DNA of 64,000 nt, from positions 558,001 through 622,000 of the forward strand of contig CBDCIZ010000003.1 in NCBI GenBank assembly GCA_965217685.1. The letters run 5' to 3'. Below are positions 53,417 through 63,308 of the stretch, piece after piece. Each line of letters begins with the position of its first letter. Position 1 is the stretch's first letter. The notes below the pieces were generated by a model, which saw only the letters and a program-made list of their open reading frames with translations, made no database searches and was not told where the DNA came from. A program made the position numbers and the translations under genes. The DNA comes from Aurantimonas sp965217685. GTDB lineage: Bacteria; Pseudomonadota; Alphaproteobacteria; Rhizobiales; Rhizobiaceae.

Positions 53417-56381
53417 ATGCGTATCGCCCGCCCCTTCGTCGAACCTTCGACAGATACTGCCGAATTCACCTTCGACGGACGGCGACTGCCTATGCAGCCG
53501 GGCGAGACGATTGCCGCGGCACTGGCGGCGAACGGAATCGCAGCGATCCGGAAGTTCGACGCCGGCAAGCCCGGAGAGGAGAGCTGGCTCGGCCTCTATT
53601 GCGGTATGGGCGCCTGCTACGACTGCGTCGTCACCGTCGACGGGCGAACAGGCCAACGCGCCTGCATCACCAAGCTGAGCGGCGGCGAAATCGTCCGCTC
53701 GTCCCAGCCCGACGGAACCCTTGACGATCCGCTGCTGCCGCTAACCGCGATGCCATCGTCCTCTAAGAGGGCCGAGGTCAGCGTCGATATCCTCGTAGTC
53801 GGGGCCGGCCCGGCCGGGCTATTCGCAGCGCTTCAGGCCCGCAAGGCGGCCGCGACGGTCACGGTCATCGACGAGTGCGGCCAGAGCGGCGGCCAGTAAT
53901 TCAAACCGCTCGCCCCGTCCCTGACCGCGACCAGGGCACCGGACCGCCAGTTCGGGCGCGGCGAAGCGCTGACCCGACAAGTCGAGGACGCCGGCGTCGC
54001 GCTGATCCAGGGCGCGCTCGTCTGGGGCGCGCTGAAAAAGGACGAGGTTCTGGCGATGGTCGGCGGACGGGCGCTCGTCTACCGGCCGCGAAAGCTCGTT
54101 CTCGCCACCGGCGCCTATGAGCGCCCTTACCCCATCCCGGGCTGGACGCTGCCCGGCGTCATGACTACGGGTGCCGCACAGACCCTGTCACGCGCCTATG
54201 GCGTCGCGCCCGGGCGACGTGTGGTCATCGCCGGCAACGGCCCCTTGAACCTCCAGCTTGCGGCCGATCTCATGTTGCGCGGCGTCGATGTCCGCGCCGT
54301 TGTCGAGACAGCGCCGATGCCGGGCTTTTCCAAATGGCGCAGCCTCGCCAAGGCCGCTCTCCTGGCTCCAGACCTCATCGCCGAAGGTGCGAAATACCGG
54401 TCGATCCTCGCCCGCAACGAGATTCCGATGCAGTGGGGCCACGCCGCGATCGAGGCGAGCGGCAAGGGCCGCATCGCCTCGGTCAACTTCGCCCCAATCG
54501 GCGACGACGAACGGCCGAACGCCGCGCTGGTCATCTCGATCGAAGCCGACGCCTTGTGCCTGGGGTATGGCTTCATTGCATCGAGTGAAATCGCCCGGGC
54601 GCTCGGCTGCGAAACAGTCCTCGATCCGCGCCATTTCGGCACGCCTTCGGTCATGACATCCGCAGACGGCGAGACCAGCATTCCTGGCGTCTATGCCGTC
54701 GGCGACGGCGCACATGCCGCAGGGTCACGCGTTGCAGAACAAATGGGCACGCTCGCCGGCGCCCATGCGGCTCGATCGCTCGGGTTCGAAAGCCCCGCTG
54801 CCGATCTTTCGAAGGCGCGGCGCGGCTTGAAGATCGCGCGCGGTTTCCAGGCCGCGCTATGGGACATCTTCGCCGCCCCACCGGTCGACCTCTCCACAGT
54901 TCCCGACGAAACTATTCTCTGCCGCTGCGAAGGCCTGACCTTCGGACGCATTCGCGCCGAGATCGACGCCGGTTGGGACAGCCTCGGCACGCTGAAGCGC
55001 CGCACGAGGCTCGGCATGGGACGATGCCAGGCGCGCTACTGCTCCGCGACGGCGGTCAGGCTGATCAAGGAGCGCACCCGCCAATTGCGCCAGGTCGACG
55101 GCTTCGCCCCGCGCCTGCCGGTCAAACCGTTCCCAGCGGCGGCGCTGGCCCGTGAAAAGCCGGAATGGGGTGGCCACACCCGCACCGGCTTGCCCAATCT
55201 TGCCCGTGCGCCGTCGCAGGAGCCCTTCGGCGCGATGGAGGCCGAGATCGCCGTCATCGGCGGCGGCGTCGTCGGCGCCTGCCTCGCATACGAGTTCGCG
55301 CATGCCGGCCGCGACGTTCTCGTCGTCGAGCGCGACGACGTCAACCTGCAGGCGTCCGGGGCCAATGCCGGTAGCCTGCATGTCCAGCTTCTCTCCTTCG
55401 ATTTCGGCAAGAAGGCCGAAACGGGCGGTGGCCCGGCCGCCGCGACGCTGCCGCTCGGCCCGTTCGCCGTGAAGCTCTGGCAGGAGATCGTGCAAGCCTG
55501 CGGTAGCGACTTCGAGATCCGCGTCACCGGTGGGTTGATGGTGGCCGAGACCGAGGCCGGCATGGCCTTCCTCAAGGCCCAAGGTCGCGCTCGAGCGCAG
55601 CTACGGCATCGAGGCGATCCTTCTCGGACAAAGCGAACTGCGCGACCTTGCGCCGGCGCTATCGGAGAATCTGATCGGTGCCGAATACGTGGCAGAAGAA
55701 GGCAAGATCAACCCGCTTACTGCGACCTACCGCACCTTCGAGGCGGCAAGGCAAGTGGGCGCGCGCTTCTTGCGCGGCACCGACGTCACCGCGATCGAGC
55801 GCAGAGGTGGCTCATGGACGATCACCACCTCGCGTGGAGCGATCCTCGCCGGAACAGTGATAAACGCCGCCGACCCCTGGGCCCGGCAGATCGGCGCTAT
55901 GGTCGGGATCGACATTCCGGTCCACAGCGCGCCGCTCCAGATGATCACCACCGAGCGCGCACCAACCCTAATCGGCCAGCTCCTCGCCCATGCCGACCGG
56001 CATTTGAGCCTCAAGCAACTCTCGACGGGCGGCATCTTGATAGGCAGCACATGGCCCGCCCGCTACGCCGCACAGCAGCGCCTCAACACGACAATGCTTG
56101 ACAGCATCGAGGGCAATCTCTGGGTCGCCCAGCGCATCGTCCCGCAGATCGCCGGCCTGAATATCTTGCGCAGCTGGGCCGGCATGAACTTCAACATCGA
56201 CGGCGCGCCCATCCTCGGCGAAGCGCCAAGCCTACCGGGCTTCTACAATTGCGTGACGTCCAATGGCTACACGCTGGCTCCGGCCGTCGCGCGCCTTACC
56301 TGCGAACTTGTCACGACCGGACGCGCGAGCTTCGACGTCACCCCTTATCTTCTGGAACGTTTTGAACGGAGCCGCCCATGA
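53417..56381 (+). pseudogene. HcnABC-like fusion oxidoreductase, interrupted by a stop codon and a frameshift
   Basis: About 987 codons encode four modules: a [2Fe-2S] domain (Cys62, Cys67, Cys70, Cys83), an FAD/NAD-type reductase (GAGPAG 129-134; GAYERPYPIPGW), a BFD-like [2Fe-2S] domain (ILCRCEGLTFG and GMGRCQARYC) and, from about 55240, a DadA/HcnC-type flavin domain (AEIAVIGGGVVGACLAYEF). The three subunits of hydrogen cyanide synthase, opine oxidase or D-hydroxyproline dehydrogenase are normally separate. Codon 161 is TAA (GGQ-stop-FKP, where relatives have GGQ-Tyr). A second lesion is one extra base in GCCCAAG near 55579; omitting it restores KVALERSYGIEAILLG and the rest. Both defects are small, so sequencing error must be excluded. 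Confidence 0.85.
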
Positions 56382-57106
56382 TCACTCTCGAAAACGTCTC
56401 CAAGTCATTCGGCAAATTCCAGGTTTTGAAGAACTGCTCGACGACGGTCGATCGCGGCGAGGTCGTCGTTGTGTGCGGGCCGTCTGGCTCTGGCAAGTCG
56501 ACCCTGATCAAGACCATCAATGGTCTCGAGCCGATCGATTCCGGCCGCATCGAGGTCGGCGGCACCGACGTCTGGGCGGAAGGGACCGATCTTGCAAAGC
56601 TCAGGGCGAAGACCGGCATGGTCTTCCAGAACTTCGAGCTATTCCCGCACCTGTCGATCCTTGACAATCTGACGCTCGCCCAGCGCAAGGTCCTTGGTCG
56701 CTCCAAGGCCGAAGCGAAGGTCAAGGGTGAAGCGCTTCTCGATCGCGTCGGCCTTGCCGATCAAGCCTACAAATACCCGATGCACCTGTCCGGCGGCCAG
56801 CAACAGCGGGTCGCGATCGCAAGGGCGCTGGCCATGGACCCGATTGCAATGCTGTTCGACGAGCCGACCTCGGCGCTCGATCCGGAAATGATCAACGAGG
56901 TGCTCGATGTCATGGTCAAGCTCGCCGACGAAGGCATGACGATGGTCTGCGTCACCCATGAGATGGGTTTTGCCCGCAAGGTGGCGAAGAAAGTCGTGTT
57001 CATGGACGAGGGCGAGTTCATCGAGGACTGCACCGGCGAGGAATTCTTCGCTACCGAGCGCTCCGAACGCGCCAGCCAGTTCCTCGACAAGATCCTGAAG
57101 CACTGA
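56378..57106 (+). CDS. Polar amino-acid-type ABC transporter, ATP-binding subunit (second)
   Basis: A 242-residue GlnQ-class ATPase: Walker A GPSGSGKST, FQNFELFPHLSILDN, LSGGQQQR, MLFDEPTSALD and CVTHEMGF. Its ATG overlaps the stop of the fusion oxidoreductase (ATGA). No permease or binding-protein gene is in this operon; those at 50574 and 51468 on the opposite strand are the natural partners. Confidence 0.93.
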   Translation: MITLENVSKSFGKFQVLKNCSTTVDRGEVVVVCGPSGSGKSTLIKTINGLEPIDSGRIEVGGTDVWAEGTDLAKLRAKTGMVFQNFELFPHLSILDNLTLAQRKVLGRSKAEAKVKGEALLDRVGLADQAYKYPMHLSGGQQQRVAIARALAMDPIAMLFDEPTSALDPEMINEVLDVMVKLADEGMTMVCVTHEMGFARKVAKKVVFMDEGEFIEDCTGEEFFATERSERASQFLDKILKH

Positions 57107-57122
57107 GCGGGCGGACGACGAC

Positions 57123-58151
57123 ATGGGACATTTTGCTCAGACGGTTACGGGCCACGTCGCGAAGTCCGATCTGGGCATGACCCTGATGCATGAGCATATC
57201 CTGTGCGACCTGCGTGCGCCGGATCGCCGCGTCGAACGGGCGCGCGAGCCGATCACGACCGCGAACCGCTTCGAGATCGACTATTTCCAGAACCGGGTCC
57301 CTGAGAACATGTTCCTCGACGAAGACCCTGCCGCCGAAGCGGAACTTAGGCGCTTTTCCGCGGCGGGTGGCGGCACCATCGTCGAGCTGACGGTCGGCGG
57401 CATGATGCCCCAGCCGGAGCGACTTCGAGCGCTATCGCGCGCAAGCGGCGTCAACGTCGTTCTCGGCGCGGGCTGGTACACGCAAGACTATCTGCCGGCA
57501 GAACTCGACCGCTTGGACGAGGCGACCATCCAAGCCGAAATCGAGACGCAGATCCGCGACGGCGCTTGGGGCACCGACATCCGCTGCGGCATCATCGGCG
57601 AGATCGGCTGCTCGTTCCCGATCACGCCGACCGAGCGGCGCATCCTTGCCGCCGCCGCGCGGGCCCAGGGTACGACCGGCGCGGCGCTGACCGTCCATCC
57701 TGGGCGCCATCCGGACGCGCCGGCCGAAATAGCCGATATCGTCATCGCGGCCGGAGGCGACCCCGAGCGCACCGTCATCGACCACATGGACCGGACCATC
57801 TTCGACACCGATCGGCTGTTGGCCTTGCTCGCTCGCGGTTTCATTCTCGAATGGGACTTCTTCGGCATCGAAACGTCGCAATACTGGATGGCCGGCATCG
57901 ACCTCGACCTGCCCACCGACTACATGCGGCTCGATCTCATCCGGACTTTGATCGGAAAGGGTCATCTTCATCGGATCGCGGTGTCCCACGACATCTGCAC
58001 CCGCACGAGGCTTTCGTCGCACGGCGGCCACGGCTACTCACATCTCATCGCTCATGTCGCGCCGCTCGGGCGCCGACGGGGCTTTTCGGACGCAGAGCTG
58101 GATCAACTTCTGGTTGAGACTCCGGCTCGGCTTCTCTGCTTCCTGAACTGA
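57123..58151 (+). CDS. Phosphotriesterase-like metal hydrolase (lactonase/amidohydrolase)
   Basis: A 342-residue amidohydrolase-superfamily barrel. Metal ligands visible are His23 and His25 (MHEHI), a bridging Glu160 (IGEIGC), His192 (LTVHPGRHP), His221 (IDHMDRT) and Asp290 (VSHDIC). Glutamate replaces the carbamylated lysine of classical phosphotriesterases, as in the PHP subgroup. Related proteins hydrolyse lactones or N-acyl amino acids. It lies 16 bp after the ATPase gene and before the GntR gene, so it probably opens a cyclic or acylated substrate imported by the transporter. The substrate is not known. Confidence 0.87.
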   Translation: MGHFAQTVTGHVAKSDLGMTLMHEHILCDLRAPDRRVERAREPITTANRFEIDYFQNRVPENMFLDEDPAAEAELRRFSAAGGGTIVELTVGGMMPQPERLRALSRASGVNVVLGAGWYTQDYLPAELDRLDEATIQAEIETQIRDGAWGTDIRCGIIGEIGCSFPITPTERRILAAAARAQGTTGAALTVHPGRHPDAPAEIADIVIAAGGDPERTVIDHMDRTIFDTDRLLALLARGFILEWDFFGIETSQYWMAGIDLDLPTDYMRLDLIRTLIGKGHLHRIAVSHDICTRTRLSSHGGHGYSHLIAHVAPLGRRRGFSDAELDQLLVETPARLLCFLN

Positions 58152-58167
58152 TCCACCGGAGGGGACG

Positions 58168-58872
58168 ATGGCTCTGCGCGACACGACAATCGATGAACAG
58201 GACGCGCCGCGCGGCGAAAAGCGCAAGCGCGCTAAGGGCGAGAGCGAAAACCTCGGGCGCAGGGCCTTTGGCGCGATCCGCGCGATGATCATGGAGCGCC
58301 GTCTGTTCGGTGGCGACATCCTATCGGAAGAAAAGCTCGCCGCCGATCTAGAGATTTCCCGCACACCGGTACGCGAGGCAATGTTCCTGCTGCAAAATGC
58401 CGGGTTTATCCAGAAGGAGATGAACCAGCCCTTCCGGGTGCGGCTTGTCTCCAACCGTGAATATTTCCAGAGCATGCGCCTGCGCGAACTCCTGGAGGGT
58501 AAGGCAATTGCCACGGCCGTGTCCGCCGTCGATGCAAGAGTTATAGCCGAGATCGAGAAGGCGATGCTGGCCCTGAAGAACGATCCGGACGTGCCGGCTG
58601 AACTGCACTGGGCGGCGGACGAGAAACTGCACGAGATGATCGCCGACGCCTCCGGCAACGATGTGATGGCGAAGATGATCGCGACGCTTCGGATCACCAC
58701 CCGGCTTTACGAACTCTCCGGCCTGCCCTCGCGCTTCCGGCCGGACACCGAAGAGCATATCGCCATCATCGACGCGATCCGTTCGGGCGACCCGGAAAGG
58801 GCCCGCGCTTCGATGCAGGCTCACATCCGTAGCCTCACCACCGACGTCCTCGCAGCGATGGCGAAGCTATGA
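58168..58872 (+). CDS. GntR-family regulator (FCD/FadR type)
   Basis: A 234-residue regulator: winged helix (RRLFGGDILSEEKLAADLEISRTPVREAMFLLQ) and an FCD effector domain with metal-binding-type histidines (AADEKLHEMIAD; FRPDTEEHIAIIDAI). A lysine/arginine-rich leader (GEKRKRAKGE) precedes it. It sits inside the rightward operon and overlaps the next gene as ATGA. The GTATAC-containing promoter at 53296-53416 is a likely target, giving feedback control of the operon. Confidence 0.9.
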   Translation: MALRDTTIDEQDAPRGEKRKRAKGESENLGRRAFGAIRAMIMERRLFGGDILSEEKLAADLEISRTPVREAMFLLQNAGFIQKEMNQPFRVRLVSNREYFQSMRLRELLEGKAIATAVSAVDARVIAEIEKAMLALKNDPDVPAELHWAADEKLHEMIADASGNDVMAKMIATLRITTRLYELSGLPSRFRPDTEEHIAIIDAIRSGDPERARASMQAHIRSLTTDVLAAMAKL

Positions 58873-60241
58873 CCGGCAGCGAAGTTCAGGGCGTGCCCCA
58901 CGAAGACCGGATCGCGGCCGCGGCATCCGCGAGCGAAGCCGCGAGCCTCGACCTCCTCACCCGTCTGATCGAGGCCGGGCGGGGTGGCCGCGAGACGATC
59001 GACGGGCTGATCGCGGAGGAATTCGCGGCTCTCGGAGTCGAGACCGAAACGTACGACTATGATCCGGCAGAAGTTCCGCTGGTCGTCGAGTTCGCGGCAG
59101 CAACCCCAGGCGGCGCCGAACAGGCACGCTGCCTGATCGGCCGGACCGGCGGCGAGGCGCCGCGGGATGGTCGAAGCCTGATCCTCTTTTTGCATCCCGA
59201 TTCCGAACCGTTTGGTACTGATCCCGCCTGGACAAGCGATCCGTTTCGGGCCGAATTGCGCGACGGTCGGATCACCGGCTGGGGTGTCGCCGACGATCTC
59301 GCCGGCATCGCCATCATGCTGCAAAGCTGCGCAGTCCTGAAAGGCGCCGGGCTGGCGCTCTGCGGACGTCTCGCGCTGGTCTCGGCGCCATCGAAGAGCC
59401 ATCGCCGCGGCATTGCTGCCGCGTTGCATCGCGGCCTCGACGCCGACGCCGCGATCTATCTGCATCCGGCCGAGTCCGGAAAGGGCCTCGACGAGATCAA
59501 GGCTTTCGCTCCCGGCCAGATCGAGTTCGCTGTGACCATCGAAGGCCGGCTGCCGACACGAACGAGCCGGCTCACACCGCCTTCGCCCATCTCGCCGTCA
59601 ATCCGTTCGAGGAGATGATGGCCGTCGTCGTCGGGCTGAAGCGGCTGGATGCGGAGCGCGGCGAGAGGGTGCGTCATCCTCTGCTCGACGAGGCGATCGG
59701 ACGCTCGACCAACCTTATTATCACCCATTGCGACTATGGCGCGCTCGGCGGCTCGCCGCGTGTCGGCAAAACCTGCCGTCTGACAGCCGCGCTATCGCTC
59801 TTGCCGGGCGAAGACCTTTTGGCCGTTCAAGAGGAAATCACCGAAGCGGTGGAAGACGCAGCGGCAGCGAACGGATGGCTCAAGAACCATCCGCCGCAGA
59901 TTTTGTGGCTCGCGGGGGTCAGCGCCGCCGGAACGGATCTGGCGTCGAGCCTTTATCGCCTAGTATCGCGTACTCTATCCGACTCGTGGGCGAAGCCCAG
60001 CGTCAACCCGCTCCACACGTCGAGCGACATCCGCAATCCCATCGTTCAAGGCGGCATTGCGACCGTCGGCTACGGCCCGCTCTGCGGCAATCTGACAATG
60101 GCCAGGCGCGTGAACGAGTGGGTCGATGTCGACGACTATTTCAGAACCATTGCGGTGACCGCGAAAATCGTTGCCGCATGGTGCGGCATGCGTTCAGGAT
60201 CAGACGCAACCCGTCCTCAAGACCAACAAATATCAACCTGA
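58869..60241 (+). pseudogene. M20-type metallopeptidase/amidohydrolase, frameshifted
   Basis: The first ~230 codons encode the N-terminal part (LILFLHPDSEPFG and GWGVADDLAGIAIMLQ, where the family has metal ligands). The frame breaks near 59562 in GCTGCCGACACG; adding one base gives DTNEPAHTAFAHLAVNPFEEMM and continues to NPLHTSSDIRNPIVQG and the stop at 60241. M20 enzymes deacylate amino acids or hydrolyse small peptides. The ATG overlaps the GntR stop. As one base is missing next to a C/G run, an assembly error is possible. Confidence 0.8.
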
Positions 60242-60251
60242 AAGAGCCATC

Positions 60252-60668
60252 ATGACCAAAACTTTAAAAATCACGGCCGGCAACTTTGCGTTTGCCGCCC
60301 GCCTCGAAACTGAACTCGCGCCGAAAACTTCGGCGTCCTTCCTCGAACGCCTGCCTTACGAAAGCAAGATCGTCCACGTGCGCTGGAGCGGCGAAGGCAT
60401 CTGGGTGCCGCTCGGAGACACCGATTTCGGAGTCACCTACGAGAACCACACGAGCCACCCCGCACCCGGCCAAATCATTCTGTATCCTGGTGGTATCAGT
60501 GAAACCGAAATCTTGCTCGCCTACGGCGGCGTGTCCTTCTCCTCAAAAATGGGACAGCTTGCTGGAAACCACTTCATCACATTGACCTCCAACCTCGAGA
60601 ATTTGCATGAACTTGGCACCACCGTTTTATGGAAAGGGGCCCAGCCTATTCAGTTCGAGTTAGCTTGA
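60252..60668 (+). CDS. DUF3830 (cyclophilin-like fold) protein
   Basis: A 138-residue cytosolic protein: ARLETELAPKTSASFLERLPYESKIVHVRWSGE near the N-terminus, then ENHTSHPAPGQIILYPGGISETEILLAYG. This is the DUF3830 pattern, structurally cyclophilin-like and usually encoded beside amidohydrolases, M20 hydrolases and amino-acid transporters. The biochemical role is not established. ATG 60252 follows GAAAGAG. It closes the rightward operon. Intact neighbours and short spacing (10 bp after the M20 gene) suggest it is still expressed. Confidence 0.85.
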   Translation: MTKTLKITAGNFAFAARLETELAPKTSASFLERLPYESKIVHVRWSGEGIWVPLGDTDFGVTYENHTSHPAPGQIILYPGGISETEILLAYGGVSFSSKMGQLAGNHFITLTSNLENLHELGTTVLWKGAQPIQFELA

Positions 60669-61042
60669 AGTTTCGATATCTGGCCGAAAGGAGACCGTCT
60701 GCTCCAGAGCATAAGCTAGCGTAAAGCGGCCATTCCTCTCCCTTGAAGGGTTTCGGACGCCGCGAGGCGTACGAAAGTCGCCGAAGAACGAACCCTCGAG
60801 ATGCCGTTCACTGAGTTATGGGGTTTTCGGCTGGGGGTCGTGCTTGAACCTGTGACTGTCGCGACCGACCGATACGGATCCTGCCCTGCAACGTCTCTCT
60901 TGTCGACTTGACGCAGTTGCGGGGGAAGCCCGGCACGACACGATGACCGTGCTCTGGAAGCCGACGTTGCCGGTCGACATGCAGGTTTCCGATGCCCGAA
61001 GCGTGTCGCTTCGTGCTGACAATTGTCCCTTTCCATGCCGTG
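60669..61042. other. Intergenic stretch at the left end of the IS91-type element
   Basis: No gene is visible in this 374-bp region. It probably contains the element's end and terminal hairpin, but I could not place the exact boundary. Confidence 0.4.
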
Positions 61043-62275
61043 TCACGGCGAAGTATCCCGGTTTGATGATGGGCGAGATGGCGGCCCGCGGGGCTGTCGC
61101 CAGCGCAGAAAGATCCCGACGATCGTCATGCGTCCTCCGCAACAAGGGCAAGGCGGGCGAACGTCTGGCGGCTCCGAGATTTTCGTCTCGTCGTCATCGG
61201 GCTGCGGCGAGGACGGAGCGCCAAGGAGTTCGCGTATCCGCTCGACACCGGCTTTGCGGTTCGGTCCGGTCAGGAACCCGTAGTGCCGAATGCGGTGGAA
61301 GCCCCGGGGCAGGACATGGAGGAGGAAGCGTCGGATGAACTCGCCGGCTTCGAGCGTCAGGGTTCGATGGCGGGCGGCGCCGTCCCGGCGATAGTCCTTG
61401 ACGCGGAAGGTGACGTTCGCCCCGTCGAACGCGATGATGCGCCGGGAGGAGATGGCGACGCGGTGGGTGTAGCGCGACAGATAGGCGAGGACGGCCCGCG
61501 GCCCGGCGAAGGGTGGCTTGGCGTAGACAATCCATCGTTTGCGTCGGACCGGAGCGAGATGTCGGGTGAAGGCTTTGCCGTCGGCGAGATGCGCTAGGGT
61601 ACCGAAGAAGGCGAGTTTGCCGCGAGCATGAAGATCGGCGAGCGCTTCGAGGAAAAAACGCCGGAACAACGCCCCGACAACCCGCACCGGCAGGAGGAAG
61701 GCAGGGCGCGAGGAGATCCACTTCGTTCCGTCCCGCGAGAGGCCGCCGCCTGGCACGATCATGTGAACATGAGGATGGTGAGTCATCGCCGAACCCCATG
61801 TGTGGAGCACGGCGGTGAAGCCAATGCGGGCGCCGAGATGCTTCGGGTCGGCGGCGATGCGCGTCATCGTCTCCGCGGATGCCCGGAACAGAAGATCGTA
61901 GACCGCGGCTTTGTTCTGGAAAGCGATCGTTGCGACCTCGGCGGGCAGCGTGAAGACGACGTGGAAGTATCCCACCGGCAGAAGGTCGGCCTCGCGGTCA
62001 GCGAGCCAGTCGCGTGCTGCCGCACCCTGGCACCTCGGGCAGTGCCGGTTACGACAGGAGTTGTAGGCCACCCTCAGATGGCCGCAGTCGTCACATCCTT
62101 CGACATGGCCGCCGAGGGCAGCGGTACGACAATGCTCGATCGCTGACATAATCTTCAGTTCCGCCAGACTCAGATGTCCAGTCCGAGCGACGCGATACGC
62201 AGGTCCTGCGACACGGAAGACATCGGCGACCTCGATTGAGGCTCGCATTGATTCATCCGGACGAAGCTTCTTCAT
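61043..62275 (-). CDS. IS91-family transposase (HUH, rolling-circle type)
   Basis: A 410-residue transposase. An N-terminal zinc-binding module (CRTAALGGHVEGCDDCGH and CRNRHCPRCQG) is followed by the HUH motif in HHPHVHMIVPGGG and a catalytic tyrosine in AYLSRYTHRVAIS. Rolling-circle transposases of this class move one strand at a time and can carry adjacent DNA. Start ATG 62275; an in-frame TTG at 62290 is weaker. The gene overlaps the recombinase end by 23 bp. The leftward order recombinase-transposase is typical of IS91-like elements. Confidence 0.92.
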   Translation of the reverse strand: MKKLRPDESMRASIEVADVFRVAGPAYRVARTGHLSLAELKIMSAIEHCRTAALGGHVEGCDDCGHLRVAYNSCRNRHCPRCQGAAARDWLADREADLLPVGYFHVVFTLPAEVATIAFQNKAAVYDLLFRASAETMTRIAADPKHLGARIGFTAVLHTWGSAMTHHPHVHMIVPGGGLSRDGTKWISSRPAFLLPVRVVGALFRRFFLEALADLHARGKLAFFGTLAHLADGKAFTRHLAPVRRKRWIVYAKPPFAGPRAVLAYLSRYTHRVAISSRRIIAFDGANVTFRVKDYRRDGAARHRTLTLEAGEFIRRFLLHVLPRGFHRIRHYGFLTGPNRKAGVERIRELLGAPSSPQPDDDETKISEPPDVRPPCPCCGGRMTIVGIFLRWRQPRGPPSRPSSNRDTSP

Positions 62276-63158
62276 GATGGAAGAGCGCAAGCCGATCGAG
62301 TGGGCTTACGATGGCGCGAACCGTGCGGGTGGCGACCTTGGCGTAGAACGCCGTCGTGTCGAGCTTGGCGTGGCCGAGCAGAACCTGGATAACGCGGATA
62401 TCGACGCCGTCTTCCAGGAGGTGAGTAGTGAAGGAGTGGCGCAGTGTATGCGGTCCGACCCTCTTCTGGATGTCGGCCGCTCGCGCTGCCTCGACCACGA
62501 TGCGGTGCAGTTGCCGGGTCGAGATCGGTCGCGTCCAGTTCTGACCGGGGAATAGCCAGCCCTCACGATGGAGAACTCCCTGCCGTCGTCCCTCGACCCA
62601 CCATTGCCGCAGGAGGGTAAGAAGATCGGTCGATAGCATAGCGTTGCGATCACGCCCGCCCTTGCCGCGTTCGATACGCAAGAGCATGCGGGTGGAATCG
62701 ATGTCGCCGATCTTCAAAGTCGCGACCTCCGCCACTCGAAGTCCTGCGCCATAGGCGACCGACAGGGCGGTCAGATGCTTGAGGCAGACCGTTGCGTCAA
62801 GCAGTCGCCGCACCTCGTCCGGGCTCAGAACGTCTGGCAGGCTCCGATGGTAGCGCAGTCGCACCAGCTTGCGGGCAAGATCGGGACGGTCGATCGTATG
62901 AACGAAGAAAAACCGAAGCGCCGACACAACGGCATTCATCGTCGGCACACCGAGGCCGGCTTCCTCCAGGGCGACCTGGAAACGGCGCAGGTCCTCGATG
63001 TTCGCCGTGTCGGGCGTCCGTCCAAGAAACGACGCCAGACGGCCGATGTCGCGAATGTAATTGCGTTGCGTCTCGCGAGAGAAACGGCGCATGGTCATGT
63101 CGTCGATCAACCGCTGACGCAACAAGCTGACCGGCGCTGTGGAAATGGGAAGGGTCAT
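62253..63158 (-). CDS. IS91-associated tyrosine recombinase
   Basis: A 301-residue XerC/D-like recombinase: N-terminal SAM-like domain (MTMRRFSRETQRNYIRDIG), first arginine in YGAGLRVAEVATL, HTLRHSFTTHLLEDG and the nucleophile region DTTAFYAKV. It is the complete relative of the fragment at 33191-33345. Start ATG 63158 is chosen over an in-frame start at 63221 because the protein then begins at MTLPISTAP, close to the fragment's N-terminus. Its relation to the transposase mechanism is not clear from sequence. Confidence 0.92.
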   Translation of the reverse strand: MTLPISTAPVSLLRQRLIDDMTMRRFSRETQRNYIRDIGRLASFLGRTPDTANIEDLRRFQVALEEAGLGVPTMNAVVSALRFFFVHTIDRPDLARKLVRLRYHRSLPDVLSPDEVRRLLDATVCLKHLTALSVAYGAGLRVAEVATLKIGDIDSTRMLLRIERGKGGRDRNAMLSTDLLTLLRQWWVEGRRQGVLHREGWLFPGQNWTRPISTRQLHRIVVEAARAADIQKRVGPHTLRHSFTTHLLEDGVDIRVIQVLLGHAKLDTTAFYAKVATRTVRAIVSPLDRLALFHHEEASSG

Positions 63159-63308
63159 CGAGGAAAGGCTCCGTTCAAGGGAAGGAGCCTGGATCGTCTG
63201 CCCGCACGGAGAGACGCTCAATCAGCGCATGGCGCTCGTATCACTGCGCAACCGGTGAAACCGCCGCCCATCCCGCGCGAGCGGGTTCGTTCTGCGGCCA
63301 GCATCGGC

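Larger units (their letters stand above)
61043..63200 (-). mobile_element. IS91-type element (transposase plus recombinase), approximate limits
   Basis: The two overlapping genes form the core. Exact ends were not found; the left end lies between 60669 and 61042 and the right end between 63159 and 63308. The neighbouring gene on the right is the cyclic glucan synthase, so this element marks the edge of the accessory region. Confidence 0.75.

Noticed and set aside
37071..60702. Similar short strings TTGGCCGGAAGGAGACTGTC near 37072 and TGGCCGAAAGGAGACCGTC near 60681 as possible shared element ends
   Set aside because: About 20 bp with several mismatches and no consistent position relative to known elements; too weak to call a shared terminus.
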